Position numbers and translations under genes: made by a program
Part shown: positions 34,281 through 44,852 of the stretch, one piece after another
How positions within the stretch are numbered: the stretch's first letter is position 1
Layout: each line of letters begins with the position of its first letter
The notes under the pieces: model-generated
Databases searched by the model: none
Told to the model about the DNA's origin: nothing
What the model saw: the letters and a program-made list of their open reading frames with translations, nothing else
Source: Nostocoides_A vanveenii
GTDB lineage: Bacteria > Actinomycetota > Actinomycetes > Actinomycetales > Dermatophilaceae
Direction of reading: 5' to 3'
DNA: 64,000 nucleotides
Assembly: GCF_039531165.1 (NCBI RefSeq)
Contig: NZ_BAAAPN010000011.1
Coordinates: forward strand, 1-64,000

Positions 34281-37200
34281 ATGCCGTCGACCTCGCCTTC
34301 GCTCGCTCCCGGGCTGCTCGCCCTGGATGCCGATCAGGCGCGCGCGGTGGCGCATCGCGGGCCTCTGCTGCGCGTTCTTGGCGGACCGGGCACCGGTAAG
34401 ACGTCGCTGGCCGTCGTGATCGTGGCCGGTCGGGTGGCATCGGGCGAGGTCGGCGCCGATCGGTGCGTGATCATCGCCGCGAGCCGGCGCTCGGCTGCCC
34501 GCGTGCGCGATGCGGTGACCCGACGGATCGGTGCGACGACGCGCGAGCCCTTGGCGCGGACCTTCCCATCACTGGCGTTCGGCATCCTGCGTCGGGCGGC
34601 GATCCGCGACGACGCGCCCGCGCCCCGTTTGCTCACCGGACCCGAGCAAGACGCGATCCTGCGAGAGTTGCTCGCCGGCCATCGAGCCGACCGCGAGACC
34701 GCCCCCGCGTGGCCGGCGGACATGGCGGAGGCGCTGGGCACCGACGGCTTCCGGTCCGAGTTGCGCGACCTGCTGATGCGAGCGGTCGAGTATGGCGTGG
34801 ACGCGGCTGGCCTGGCTGAGCTCGGGGGTTTGCACGGGCGGGCGGATTGGGTGGCCGCAGCCCGGGTCCTCGATGAGTACGACCAGGTGACGGCCCTGTC
34901 GCGACCGGGGGCTTTCGACCCCTCCTGGCTGCTGACCGGTGCCGGCGACCTGCTGGAGGACGATCCCGAGGCGCTGGCCGGGGTCGTCGCGGACCTCGAC
35001 CTGGTGGTCGTCGACGATGCGCAGGAACTGACCGCCGGGGCCGCGCGCCTGCTGCGGATCCTGGCTGCCCAGGGCGTGGAGATCGTCCTGATCGGTGACC
35101 CGGACGCCGCCGTGCAGACCTTCCGGGGGGCCGATCCGAGCTTCCTGGCCGATCGCTGGCGCGAGTTGGGGGTGGGGCCGACCGTCGTGCTCGGCACCGG
35201 CCACCGGCTCACGCCGGCCACGGCCACGGCCGCGGCGCGGGTGGCCGAGCTGATCGGGGCGCTGGGCGGGGGCCGGCAACGGGCCTTCGTGACCGACCCC
35301 GGGCCGCCCGGTCCCGAGCCGGACGTCCATGTCTTCCGTTCGGCCGCTCAAGAGGCAGCCCATCTCGCCGATGTCGTGCGTCGCGCCCACCTGATCGACC
35401 GGCTGCCCTGGCGTGAGATGGCGGTCGTGGTCCGTGGCCAGGGCCGGGCCGATGTCATCCGGCGGGCCTTGGTGGCCGCGCACGTCCCGGTGGCCGATGC
35501 CGAGAGTGGGCTTCCGGTCGGGGCTCAGGACGCCGTCCGACCCCTAGTGGTCCTGTGCCAGGCCGCGGTGGAGCGCGTGGCCCATCGCGAGCGCTGCGCC
35601 GGCGAGGCACTGGATCTCGATCCGGACGGCGGCTGGCGCCTCAGGCCAGAGGTGGCCGTCGATCTGTTGACCAGTGCCTATGGCGGCGCGGATGCCGTCA
35701 CCCTGCGCCGCCTGCGCCGCGCCGTGCGCCGCGCGGCCCTGGATGACGGTCGTGGTGCGCCGGCCGACGTCCTGCTGGCAGCAGTCCTGGCCCGTCCCGG
35801 TGATGCGCAGGACCTGGCGGAGGAGACGAGCAGCGGCATGCGGCGCTTGGCCGCCATGCTCGCGGCGGTGACCTCGACGGTGGCAGCCGGTGGCGCGTCT
35901 CCGGAGGACGTGCTCTGGGCAGCCTGGTCGGCTGCCGAGATCGCTGACGAGTGGCGCGCGACGGCCCTCGCCGGCGGCCGTGACGGCGCGCGGGCGGACC
36001 GCGATCTCGATGCCGTGATCGACGTGCTGGCTCGGGCACGGGACTTCGCCGTGCGGCTGCCCGGGGTGCAGATCGAGACCTTCCTCGATCAGGTCGCCGG
36101 ATCGCCGTTGGCTGCCGACTCGATCGTCGCCCGAAGCGTCGACCGCGAGCGCGTCGAGGTGCTCACGCCGCACGCCGCCGCCGGGCGTGAGTGGTCACTT
36201 GTCGCGGTGGCCGCGGTCCAGGAGGGTGCCTGGCCCGATCTGCGCCTACGGGGTTCGCTGCTCGGATCGGAAGTCCTGGTCGATGTCCTGTGCGGCCGCG
36301 AGACGTCGATCCGGGCCTCCCAGACGGTGACTCGGCATGACGAGGCCCGCTTGTTCCATGTCGCGCTGACCCGCTCCCGCGGCGCCGTCCATCTCAGTGC
36401 CGTGCGCGCCGACGACGAGTCGCCGTCGAGTTATCTGGACGTCGTCGCGCCGTGGTCCGGGCCGGGGGATCGGCCCTTCACCGAGGTCGAGCAGCCAATG
36501 ACCCTCGTCGGCGCGGTCGCTGCCCTACGCCGCACCGTAGCGGCTTCACCGACCTCCGACCGGGCGGTGCGGGAGCGGGCCGCGGGAGCGCTGGCGCACC
36601 TGGCGCGTGTCGGCGTCAGGGGCGCCGATCCCCGGGAGTGGTGGGGGTTGCGCGAGGTCAGCGACGACCGGCCGCGCGTGGACGATGGGGCCCTGGTCAA
36701 GGTCTCTCCGTCGGGGCTCGTCGGCTTCGGCGAATGCGAGGCTCGGTGGCTGCTCACTGGAGTCGGTGGTCAGGGGCCGGCCGTGGGCTCGGCCGCGCTG
36801 GGCACGCTCGTGCACGAGGTTCTCGCGCAGTGCGGCGATGCCGATGTGGCGACTTTGGGAGCGCGTCTCGACGACGGCTGGGCTCGCCTCGGCCTCGCTC
36901 CAGGCTGGATTAGCCGGGCAAAGCGGGGCGACGCGGGACGCATGCTGGAGCGCGCCGCGGCCTATTTCGAGTTGGCCAAGTCCCAGGGCTGGCGTCGGGT
37001 GGCGGCGGAACAGCAGATGAGCCTGGTCCTGGGCCGGGCCCGGATTTCGGGCGTGGTGGATCGGCTGGAAGCCGACGCCGACGGGCGGCTGCGGATCCTC
37101 GACTTCAAGACCGGCAGCTCCAAGCCCAAGCGCGAGGAGGTGGCCAAGCACCCGCAATTGGGCGCCTATCAGGAGGCCGTCGAACGGGGGGCATTCGGTC

Positions 37201-37451
37201 CCGGTGCGGTGTCGGCAGGGGCCGCGCTCGTGCAACTCGGCAAGGCCGGGGGAGTGCGCATCACCAGCGCGGTGCAGGAGCAGGTGCCGTTGGCCGAGGC
37301 GGACGAGCCCGGTTGGGCTCGTGACCTGATCGAGCAGGCGGCGACGACGATGGCGGGTGCGACCTACCGAGCCATCCAAGGCACCTGGTGCCGGACCTGT
37401 CCGGTCCGCACAAGCTGCCCCGTGCACGCCGAGGGGGCGATGCTGGCGTGA
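34281..37451 (+). CDS. adnA: AdnA-like helicase-nuclease subunit
   Basis: A 1056-residue subunit of the actinobacterial AdnAB DNA end-resection machine, the same length as the mycobacterial protein as I recall it. The UvrD-like motor has Walker A GPGTGKT (35-41) and a divergent motif II VVVDDAQEL. The C-terminal nuclease carries LRILDFKTGSS and HPQLGAYQEAV of the RecB-type PD-(D/E)XK fold. Cys1037, Cys1040 and Cys1046 (WCRTCPVRTSC) with an earlier cysteine in GECEARWLL probably bind a [4Fe-4S] cluster. adnB overlaps its stop by four bases. Confidence 0.9.
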   Translation: MPSTSPSLAPGLLALDADQARAVAHRGPLLRVLGGPGTGKTSLAVVIVAGRVASGEVGADRCVIIAASRRSAARVRDAVTRRIGATTREPLARTFPSLAFGILRRAAIRDDAPAPRLLTGPEQDAILRELLAGHRADRETAPAWPADMAEALGTDGFRSELRDLLMRAVEYGVDAAGLAELGGLHGRADWVAAARVLDEYDQVTALSRPGAFDPSWLLTGAGDLLEDDPEALAGVVADLDLVVVDDAQELTAGAARLLRILAAQGVEIVLIGDPDAAVQTFRGADPSFLADRWRELGVGPTVVLGTGHRLTPATATAAARVAELIGALGGGRQRAFVTDPGPPGPEPDVHVFRSAAQEAAHLADVVRRAHLIDRLPWREMAVVVRGQGRADVIRRALVAAHVPVADAESGLPVGAQDAVRPLVVLCQAAVERVAHRERCAGEALDLDPDGGWRLRPEVAVDLLTSAYGGADAVTLRRLRRAVRRAALDDGRGAPADVLLAAVLARPGDAQDLAEETSSGMRRLAAMLAAVTSTVAAGGASPEDVLWAAWSAAEIADEWRATALAGGRDGARADRDLDAVIDVLARARDFAVRLPGVQIETFLDQVAGSPLAADSIVARSVDRERVEVLTPHAAAGREWSLVAVAAVQEGAWPDLRLRGSLLGSEVLVDVLCGRETSIRASQTVTRHDEARLFHVALTRSRGAVHLSAVRADDESPSSYLDVVAPWSGPGDRPFTEVEQPMTLVGAVAALRRTVAASPTSDRAVRERAAGALAHLARVGVRGADPREWWGLREVSDDRPRVDDGALVKVSPSGLVGFGECEARWLLTGVGGQGPAVGSAALGTLVHEVLAQCGDADVATLGARLDDGWARLGLAPGWISRAKRGDAGRMLERAAAYFELAKSQGWRRVAAEQQMSLVLGRARISGVVDRLEADADGRLRILDFKTGSSKPKREEVAKHPQLGAYQEAVERGAFGPGAVSAGAALVQLGKAGGVRITSAVQEQVPLAEADEPGWARDLIEQAATTMAGATYRAIQGTWCRTCPVRTSCPVHAEGAMLA

Positions 37452-40400
37452 GCCCGATGTCGCGAGCCGCTGATCTGCCCCTGTTCAGCGACCCCCTCCC
37501 GCCCGCCCCCGCTGCGCCCAAGGCCGGCGCTGAGCGTGCGGCCCGCCCGCCAACCGATCCAGACTGCCCGGCAACCGATCCGGAACGCGCCGGGGCCGGC
37601 GCTGATCGTGCCAGCGCTCGCCGGGCCGACGGCCGGCGGACGGCCCGCCGAAGCGCAGGTAAGTTCGAGGGCCAGGACCCCTTGCTTGTGCTGCCGCCGG
37701 CCGCTGAGTCGGGCGCCGACCGTGAGCACCCGGCCACGGATCCCAGCCCCATTGACCGTTCGCCCGGTAGCCGCTCGCCGCTGGCGCGTGTCCGGCGGCC
37801 GGGTGGCCCGAGCCTGTCGGCCAAACGGATCGCCGACGCCCTCGGCCAGCCGCGACCCACGGCTCAGCAGCAGTCGGTCATCGAGCAGCCGCCGGGGCCG
37901 ATGCTCGTCGTCGCCGGAGCCGGGTCGGGCAAGACCGAGACCATGGCCGCCCGCGTCGTCTGGCTGGTGGCCAATGGCTTTGTCGATCCCGATCAGGTCC
38001 TCGGCCTGACCTTCACCCGCAAGGCCGCCGCCGAGCTCTCGGCGCGCGTCGTCGCCCGCCTACGCGCGCTCCGGGAGGCCGGGTTGTGGCAGCCGGCAGA
38101 CGGGACGGCCGACCTCGGTGCGGCGCCCCCGACGATCTCGACCTACCATGCCTACGCCGCGCGACTGGTCCGCGAGCATGCCCTGCGCGTGGGCCGTGAG
38201 CCGGAATCCCGCCTGCTCTCCGAAGCGGCGGCCTGGCAGGTCGCGGCCGAGGTGGTCACGGCCTACGACGGGCCGTTGGATGAGATCGGCAAGGCCGAGT
38301 CGACCATCACCAACGCCGTGGTCGATCTCGCGGGTGAGCTCGCCGAGCACCTGGTGACCCCGGCCGAACTCGCCGGGTGGCTCAATGCGATCGACACGCG
38401 CCTCGCCGCCATCGAGGCCGGCGGGAAGCCACTGCTGTCCGGGTCGAAGGACATGCGGGCCGCGTTGCGCGGACGGCGGGCGCTGGTCCCGGTGCTCGAG
38501 CGGTTCGGTGACCTCAAGCGCCGGCGCGGCGCCCTCGACTTCGCCGACCAGATGGCGCTCGCCGCCCGGATCGCGATGCGCTTCCCCGAGGTCGGCATCA
38601 TCGAGCGCGCCCGGTTCGGTGCCGTGCTGCTCGATGAGTTCCAGGACACCTCGCACGCTCAACTGCAGTTCCTCGCCGCGCTCTTCGCCCCGGATTCGGG
38701 CGCGCACCCGGTCACGGCTGTGGGCGACCCGAATCAGTCGATCTATGCGTGGCGCGGGGCGAGCGCGGCCACCTTGGCCCAGTTCCCCGTCGCCTTCGGT
38801 GGCGAGGCCACGCCCGTCCTGCCCCTCAGCGTGACGTGGCGCAACGACCGGGGGATCCTGGCCGCCGCGAATGTCGTCGCGGCTCCCCTGCGCGCGCGCT
38901 CCCGCGTCCCGGTCACGCCACTCGATCCGGCACCGCAGGCCCCCGACGGCCGGATCGACGTGGCCCGCGCCGAGACCGTCGAGGCCGAAGCCACCGCGGT
39001 TGCCTCGTGGATCGGCGCGGAGTTGGCAGGCGGAGCCAAATCGGCGGCGGTCCTGTGCCGCAAGCGCTCGCAATTCGAGCCGGTGATCGAAGCCCTCGGA
39101 GCAGCGGGCCTGCCCTATGAAGTGGTCGGTCTCGGCGGCTTGCTGCTCACCCCCGAGGTGCAGGATGTCGTGGCGCTGCTGAGCATCGCCCACGATGCGG
39201 CACGTGGCGACCGGTTGATGCGGCTGCTGACCGGTCCGCTCTGCCGGCTGGGCGCGGCCGACCTCGACCGCTTCCATGCCTGGGCCCGATCCCGCCAACA
39301 GCCACCGACACCAAACGGCGCGTCTGCCGGCCCGTCGGACCTGTCGGCCGACGCGGCCGACCGGGTCAGCCTGGTCGAGGCGCTCGTCGACTTCGGCCGC
39401 GCGACGACCGGTGAACGCGAGGCCGCGGGTGTCAGCGCTACCGGGAGCCGGCGGTTGGTCACGCTCGCCGCGCGGCTCGCCGAGCTTCGGTCGGTGAACG
39501 CCGTCGGGCTCGCCGACCTCGTCGGTGCTGCCGAGCGCATCCTGGGCCTCGACATCGAGGTGCTGGCCCGACCCGAGTTCAGCCCAGCGGCTGGACGCGC
39601 CCACCTGGATGCTTTCGCCGATGTCGCCGCGTCCTTCGCCGCGAGCAGCGACCGGCCGACGCTCGGCGGCTTCCTCGCCTGGCTCGATGCGGCACTCCTG
39701 GAGGAGCGGGGCCTCGATCTCGGCACCATCGACATCGCCCCGGGAGCCGTGCACGTGCTGACCGTCCATGCCGCCAAGGGCCTGGAGTGGGATGCCGTGG
39801 CCGTCCCCGGTCTGGTGGAGGCCGGCTTCCCCGTGCACAAGTCCGTTCAGTCGGTCTACGACGAGGCCACACAACAGTGGCGCGCGTCGGAGCCCAACGA
39901 CGGGGCCTGGACGGTGGGGCTGGACGGCCTGCCCTATGACCTGCGCGGCGACCGAGACGACCTGCCCGGCTTCGACTGGCGCTCTGCCACCGGCGCCAAG
40001 GATCTTGACACCCGGCGCGAGGAGTTCCGGGCCGCTGCCGGCCGGCATCTGCTGGATGAGGAACGGCGCCTGGCCTATGTCGCGTTGACTCGGGCCCGGC
40101 ACCGAATGCTGCTGACATGTGCGGTCTGGGGCACGCAGGCCTCGCCGCGGGTGCCGTCCCGCTTCCTGACCGAACTGCTCGAGCAACGCCCCGACCTGCT
40201 GGAGATCGGCACGTGGGTCCCGGACCCGGAGCCCGGCGCGGCCAATCCTCGCCTCGCCGAGCCGATGCGTGGTGCCTGGCCCACCCGGCCACCGACCCCC
40301 GCCGGCCTGATCGCGGCCGCTGATCTTGTGCAGGCCGCCGAGCGCGGCGACGGGCCGGCGGCACCCGTCGTCTCCGAACAGGTCGAACTCCTGCTCGCCG

Positions 40401-41068
40401 AGCGCGAGCGGCGCCGCACGCTCGATCGGGCCTGGCAGGGGACGGCCCCGCCGCGCGACTGGCGCATCCTCGATGCCCTCGACGGGCATCTGACGACGAC
40501 CGAGCTGGTCCGGTTCGCCGCCGATCCCGACGCCTTCGCCGTCTCGGTCCGGCGACCGATGCCCCAGCCGCCGGCTCCGGCGCTACGCCGCGGCTCGACC
40601 TTCCACTTGTGGGTGGAGCGTCACTACCGGCGCGCCGCCTTGCTCGACCCGGACGATCTGCCGGGCAGCGCCGACGACGACGCGCCCGACGAGTACGACC
40701 TGGACGAGTTGATCGGCCACTTCCTCGCCGGCCCCTGGGCCGCTCAGGTGCCGATCGAGGTGGAGGTCGCCGTCGAGGCCGTGGTCGGATCGCTCGCCGT
40801 GCGCGGCCGCATCGATGCGGTCTTCGCCCGGCCAGGCGGCGGGGTGACGATCATCGACTGGAAGACCGGCCGCCCCCCGGTCGGCGCCGAGGCCCACGCC
40901 CAGGCGGTCCAGCTGGCGATCTACCGCGCGGCCTACGCCCGGCTGCGGGGGTTGGACGAGGCCACGCAGGTCGATGCCGCGTTCTACTACGCCGCAACCG
41001 GTGAGACGGTCTATCCGGCGCTGCGCTCCGGCACCGACCTCGAAGCCCTGATTGCGACGCTGGAGTGA
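37448..41068 (+). CDS. adnB: AdnB-like helicase-nuclease subunit
   Basis: A 1206-residue partner of AdnA, with the complete UvrD-type motor: Walker A VVAGAGSGKTETMA near residue 155, motif II LLDEFQDTSHAQL, motif III GDPNQSIYAWRGAS, and motif V VLTVHAAKGLEWDAV. The C-terminal nuclease has VTIIDWKTGRPPVG. The GTG start overlaps the adnA stop (GTGA), so the two subunits are translated together. About 120 N-terminal residues are rich in Ala, Pro, Arg and Asp and probably disordered. The complex resects DNA double-strand breaks. Confidence 0.92.
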   Translation: MSPMSRAADLPLFSDPLPPAPAAPKAGAERAARPPTDPDCPATDPERAGAGADRASARRADGRRTARRSAGKFEGQDPLLVLPPAAESGADREHPATDPSPIDRSPGSRSPLARVRRPGGPSLSAKRIADALGQPRPTAQQQSVIEQPPGPMLVVAGAGSGKTETMAARVVWLVANGFVDPDQVLGLTFTRKAAAELSARVVARLRALREAGLWQPADGTADLGAAPPTISTYHAYAARLVREHALRVGREPESRLLSEAAAWQVAAEVVTAYDGPLDEIGKAESTITNAVVDLAGELAEHLVTPAELAGWLNAIDTRLAAIEAGGKPLLSGSKDMRAALRGRRALVPVLERFGDLKRRRGALDFADQMALAARIAMRFPEVGIIERARFGAVLLDEFQDTSHAQLQFLAALFAPDSGAHPVTAVGDPNQSIYAWRGASAATLAQFPVAFGGEATPVLPLSVTWRNDRGILAAANVVAAPLRARSRVPVTPLDPAPQAPDGRIDVARAETVEAEATAVASWIGAELAGGAKSAAVLCRKRSQFEPVIEALGAAGLPYEVVGLGGLLLTPEVQDVVALLSIAHDAARGDRLMRLLTGPLCRLGAADLDRFHAWARSRQQPPTPNGASAGPSDLSADAADRVSLVEALVDFGRATTGEREAAGVSATGSRRLVTLAARLAELRSVNAVGLADLVGAAERILGLDIEVLARPEFSPAAGRAHLDAFADVAASFAASSDRPTLGGFLAWLDAALLEERGLDLGTIDIAPGAVHVLTVHAAKGLEWDAVAVPGLVEAGFPVHKSVQSVYDEATQQWRASEPNDGAWTVGLDGLPYDLRGDRDDLPGFDWRSATGAKDLDTRREEFRAAAGRHLLDEERRLAYVALTRARHRMLLTCAVWGTQASPRVPSRFLTELLEQRPDLLEIGTWVPDPEPGAANPRLAEPMRGAWPTRPPTPAGLIAAADLVQAAERGDGPAAPVVSEQVELLLAERERRRTLDRAWQGTAPPRDWRILDALDGHLTTTELVRFAADPDAFAVSVRRPMPQPPAPALRRGSTFHLWVERHYRRAALLDPDDLPGSADDDAPDEYDLDELIGHFLAGPWAAQVPIEVEVAVEAVVGSLAVRGRIDAVFARPGGGVTIIDWKTGRPPVGAEAHAQAVQLAIYRAAYARLRGLDEATQVDAAFYYAATGETVYPALRSGTDLEALIATLE

Positions 41069-41137
41069 GGGTCGGTGCGGGCGGCGGCGGAGCGCCGAAA
41101 GTCCGCTGCCGGCTCGGGGCTTTCCCTCACCTGGGGT

Positions 41138-42187
41138 TCAGGGTCGCGGACTCGGTGCTATGCCAGCGGACTTTGCGGCCGGCGGCTCACCCTCCTGGGC
41201 TGGGCTGACCGGCACGTCGGACGGCGCCGCGGCCGGCGGTCCGGCCGGCGGTCCGGAGGGCATCAGCTCCGTGTCGTGGACCGCATCGGCGAGCTGGCGC
41301 AGCCGATCGGTCGCGTCCTCCACCACCTGCGGATAGCCGGCGGCGAGCGCATCGAAGAGGTCGGTGACATAGCCGAGCTCGGCGACCAGCGTGGCGCGCG
41401 TGAGCAGGTGGCGGTCGGGCCGGGTGGCGCGCGCCCGGGCATACGCGCGGGCGATCGCGACCACGGCCGGTGGCGCGACCTCGCGCACGATCGCGGCGAA
41501 GTCGTCGGCGGGGTCAGCGACCTTGGCCCGGCGCCAACCGACGACACCCCGGATCGTGGCCTCGCCCTCGTCGTCGAGAGTGACCAGGACGTGCCGGCCC
41601 TCCAGTCCCCCGTGCAGGGTGGCGGACGCGAACTGCCAGAGCGCGACATTCTCCAGCGCGGCCTCCCAGCGCGTCAGCAGATTCGCCGGCACCCGGCCGG
41701 TCGACGCGGCCCGGTCCAGGTCGGTCAATCGACGCTGCCGGTACTCATCCGGGGTGTAGCTCTCCAGACCCGCGTCCTCGAACAGCGCCGGATCCTGGTC
41801 GTGGATGGTGGCGATCAGTTGGCCCAGGGCCGTCGCGATGGCGAAATCGGGCTCGATCGCCGCCAACTTCAGGCCGCGTCCCGGGATCGCCGTGTGCACC
41901 AGCGCCCGCCCGCCGTCGGCGGTGCCGATCGACCCTCGCGGCACGGGAACAGACACGGGCAGTCGCTTGGCGACGATCCGGGCCACAGCAGCCCCGGCAT
42001 TGAGTTCGACCGCGGCGGCCGCCGAGGCCGAGGCCCGCACGATCCAGGAGCGCCCCTCGGTGTCCTCGACCAGTGCCGCGTCGATGGCGGCCCCCGGGTC
42101 GACGGGGAAGGGCCCGGCGGCAACCGGGTTGAGGCCGGGCACCGCGGCGCTGGCCAGGGCGGCGAGTTGGGCGGGAGTGCGCGTCAC
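41138..42187 (-). CDS. APH-fold protein lacking catalytic aspartates
   Basis: A 349-residue protein of the aminoglycoside/macrolide phosphotransferase superfamily. The fold is recognisable by IVRASASAAAAVELNAGAAV and by AKVADPADDFAAIV. However, the catalytic loop, normally HGDL.. ..N, reads HGGLEGRHVLV starting at His192, and the metal-binding (L)DW of the next strand reads GVVGWRR. Both key aspartates are therefore replaced by glycine, which suggests a pseudokinase or a binding protein. The tail is Pro/Ala-rich. The start is GTG 42187 (MTRTPAQLAALASAAVPGL); GTG 42196 is possible. It converges with adnB. Confidence 0.8.
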   Translation of the reverse strand: MTRTPAQLAALASAAVPGLNPVAAGPFPVDPGAAIDAALVEDTEGRSWIVRASASAAAAVELNAGAAVARIVAKRLPVSVPVPRGSIGTADGGRALVHTAIPGRGLKLAAIEPDFAIATALGQLIATIHDQDPALFEDAGLESYTPDEYRQRRLTDLDRAASTGRVPANLLTRWEAALENVALWQFASATLHGGLEGRHVLVTLDDEGEATIRGVVGWRRAKVADPADDFAAIVREVAPPAVVAIARAYARARATRPDRHLLTRATLVAELGYVTDLFDALAAGYPQVVEDATDRLRQLADAVHDTELMPSGPPAGPPAAAPSDVPVSPAQEGEPPAAKSAGIAPSPRP

Positions 42188-42309
42188 GGGGATCACCGTA
42201 TGCCGATCCCTCCCCCCGCGCGTAGCCGGCCGCCCGGCCAGCTGCACCCGCTGCCGGGCCCGATGCCCCGCCGAACGAGGCCGTTTTGGGGGTGTCCTAG
42301 ATTTGGCGG

Positions 42310-44766
42310 GTGACTCAGGCACTCCCGACACGAGCTCGCATCGTCATCGTCGGTGGCGGCGTCATCGGCGCCTCGGTCGCGTATCACCTCGCCCTCGCCG
42401 GAGAGCGCGACGTCCTCCTCCTCGAGCGCGACCGGATCACCAGCGGCACCACCTGGCACGCCGCCGGCCTGATGACCTGCTTCGGCAGCACGAGCGAGAC
42501 CAGCACGAGCATTCGCCTCTATAGCCGCGACCTGTATGCGCGGCTGGAGGCCGAGACGGGCGTGGCGACCGGTTTCAAACCGGTCGGCCTGATCGAGGCC
42601 GCCGCCGACGCGGACCGCCTCCACGAATACCGCCGGGTCGCTTCCTTCCAGCGCCCGATGGGGCTGGAGATCCACGAGATCACGCCCAAGGAGATGGCCG
42701 ACCTCTTCCCCCTGGCGCGCACCGACGACCTGCTCGCCGGCTTCTATGTCCCCGGCGACGGCCGGGTCAACCCGGTCGACCTGACGATGTCGCTGGCCCG
42801 CGGCGCCCGGCAGCACGGCGCGACAATCGTCGAGGGTGTCCGGGCCACCGGCGTCCTGACCACGCCCGAGGGCCGTCTGTCCCGGGTGACCGGCGTCGCC
42901 ACCGACGCGGGCGACGTCGAGGCCGAGATCGTCGTCAACTGCGCCGGCATGTGGGCCCGCGAATTCGCCCAGGCCAATGGCATCGTCGTGCCCAACCAGG
43001 CCGCCGAGCACTACTACCTCATCACCGAGCCGCTGGCGGGGATGAGCCCGGACGCACCGGTTTTCGAGGACCCCGCGGCCTACGGCTATTACCGCGAGGA
43101 GGGCGGCGGGATGATGGTCGGCCTCTTCGAGCCGCGCGCCGCCGCGTGGCGCGTCGACAGCATCCCGCGCGACTTCTCCTTCGGCGAGATCCCGCCGGAC
43201 TGGGACCGGATGACGCCCTTCCTGGAACGCGCGATGTCCCGCGTGCCGGTCACCCTCGAAGCCGGGATCCGCAAATTCTTCTGCGGCCCGGAATCCTTCA
43301 CCCCGGACCTGCTGCCCGCGGTCGGCGAGGCCCCGAGCCTGCCCGGCTACTTCGTCTGTGCGGGACTGAACTCCATCGGCATCCTCTCCGCCGGCGGCCT
43401 CGGCCGGATCATGGCCGACTGGATCCTCACCGGCCGGCCGGACGCCGACGTGACGGCCATCAACCTCGACCGCTTCCGCGGCTTCCAACTTGACCCGACC
43501 TACCGCGCCGCGCGCACCGCCGAGATCCTCGGCACCGTGTATGCCGCCCACACCCCCGGTGTGCAACTGAAGACCGGGCGTGGTGTCCACCGCTCCCCGG
43601 TGCACGACGAACTTCTGGCCGCGGGCGGCTACCTGCGCGATGTCAGTGGCTGGGAGGGCGCGGACTGGTTCGCCGGGCCCGGCAACACCCCGCAGGCCGA
43701 GCCTGGGTGGGGCCCGCAACCGTGGTTCGCCCACTGGCGCGCCGAGCACGAAGCCGTCCGCGAGCGCGCCGGCCTGATCGATATGTCCTTCATGGCCAAG
43801 TGGCGCATCACCGGCGCCGACGCGGGCCGCGTGCTCAGGCACCTCAGCGCCGGCGATGTCGACGGCGACCCGGGCGTGATCACCTACACCCAGTGGCTGG
43901 ACGACGACGCTCGACTGCAGGCCGACCTGACCGTGACCAAGCTCGGCGCGCGGCACTTCGTCGTCGTCGCGAGCGACACGGCATACGGGCACGTCGAGGG
44001 CATGCTGCAGCGGGCGGCCGCCGGCCTCGAGGTCACCATCGACGATGTCACGACGGCGCTGGCGCAGTTTGCTATCCAGGGGCCGCGCTCGCGGGAGGTG
44101 CTCGCAGCGCTCACCGACGCCGACCTGAGCACCGACGCCTTCCCCTTCCGCGCCGTCCGTCAGGTCACCCTCGCCGGCCGCGCCGTGCTCCTGGCCCGGA
44201 TCACGTATGCCGGCGAGCTCGGCTACGAGATCTACCTCCCCGCAGGCGATGCCGCGCGCGTGTGGCGCGAAATCCTCGGTGCGGGAACGGCCTACGGGCT
44301 CCAGCCGTATGGCCTGAAGGCGCTGGCCAGCCTGCGCATGGAGAAGGCCTACCGCGACTACGGGCACGACATCGACAACACCGACGATGTCTACGAGGCG
44401 GGCCTCGGCTTCGCGGTCGCGCTCGACAAGGCTGACTTCCGCGGCCGGGCGGCGGCTCTGGCGGCCAAGGCCGCCCCCGCCCGGCGCCGCCTGGTCCAGA
44501 TCCTGCTGCGCGACCCGGAGCGGCTGCTCTTCCACGCCGAGCCGCTCTATCGGGACGGGGAGTTCGTCGGCTACATCCGGGCGGCGTCCTACGGTTGGAC
44601 CCTCGGTGGTGCGGTCGGGCTGGCCATGGTCGAGGCCCCCGAGGCCGTCACGACTGGCTGGCTGGATGAGGGGGAGTGGAGCGTCGAGATCGCCGGCGAT
44701 CTGGTGCCGGCGCGGGTTTCGCTTCGTCCGCTCTACGACCCGGGCAGTGCCCGCGTTCGAATGTGA
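42310..44766 (+). CDS. FAD-dependent dimethylglycine/sarcosine dehydrogenase-like enzyme
   Basis: An 818-residue two-part enzyme. The N-terminal FAD domain (RIVIVGGGVIGASVAYHLAL) belongs to the DAO family and includes TSGTTWHAAGLMT, where the His of WHAAG is the usual flavin-attachment or active-site position. The C-terminal half is a GcvT-like folate-binding domain (AGLIDMSFMAKWRITGADAG onward). Such enzymes demethylate dimethylglycine or sarcosine and pass the one-carbon unit to tetrahydrofolate. It starts with GTG, divergent from the APH-fold gene. No other sarcosine oxidase subunits are nearby. Confidence 0.92.
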   Translation: MTQALPTRARIVIVGGGVIGASVAYHLALAGERDVLLLERDRITSGTTWHAAGLMTCFGSTSETSTSIRLYSRDLYARLEAETGVATGFKPVGLIEAAADADRLHEYRRVASFQRPMGLEIHEITPKEMADLFPLARTDDLLAGFYVPGDGRVNPVDLTMSLARGARQHGATIVEGVRATGVLTTPEGRLSRVTGVATDAGDVEAEIVVNCAGMWAREFAQANGIVVPNQAAEHYYLITEPLAGMSPDAPVFEDPAAYGYYREEGGGMMVGLFEPRAAAWRVDSIPRDFSFGEIPPDWDRMTPFLERAMSRVPVTLEAGIRKFFCGPESFTPDLLPAVGEAPSLPGYFVCAGLNSIGILSAGGLGRIMADWILTGRPDADVTAINLDRFRGFQLDPTYRAARTAEILGTVYAAHTPGVQLKTGRGVHRSPVHDELLAAGGYLRDVSGWEGADWFAGPGNTPQAEPGWGPQPWFAHWRAEHEAVRERAGLIDMSFMAKWRITGADAGRVLRHLSAGDVDGDPGVITYTQWLDDDARLQADLTVTKLGARHFVVVASDTAYGHVEGMLQRAAAGLEVTIDDVTTALAQFAIQGPRSREVLAALTDADLSTDAFPFRAVRQVTLAGRAVLLARITYAGELGYEIYLPAGDAARVWREILGAGTAYGLQPYGLKALASLRMEKAYRDYGHDIDNTDDVYEAGLGFAVALDKADFRGRAAALAAKAAPARRRLVQILLRDPERLLFHAEPLYRDGEFVGYIRAASYGWTLGGAVGLAMVEAPEAVTTGWLDEGEWSVEIAGDLVPARVSLRPLYDPGSARVRM

Positions 44767-44852
44767 TCCAGGTCACATCCACCCCGGGCAACCTTTTCGT
44801 GCGCTGTGGCGTCTTGGCTTATGACGAGGGTCGCTGGGGGGCACCTTCGCGC

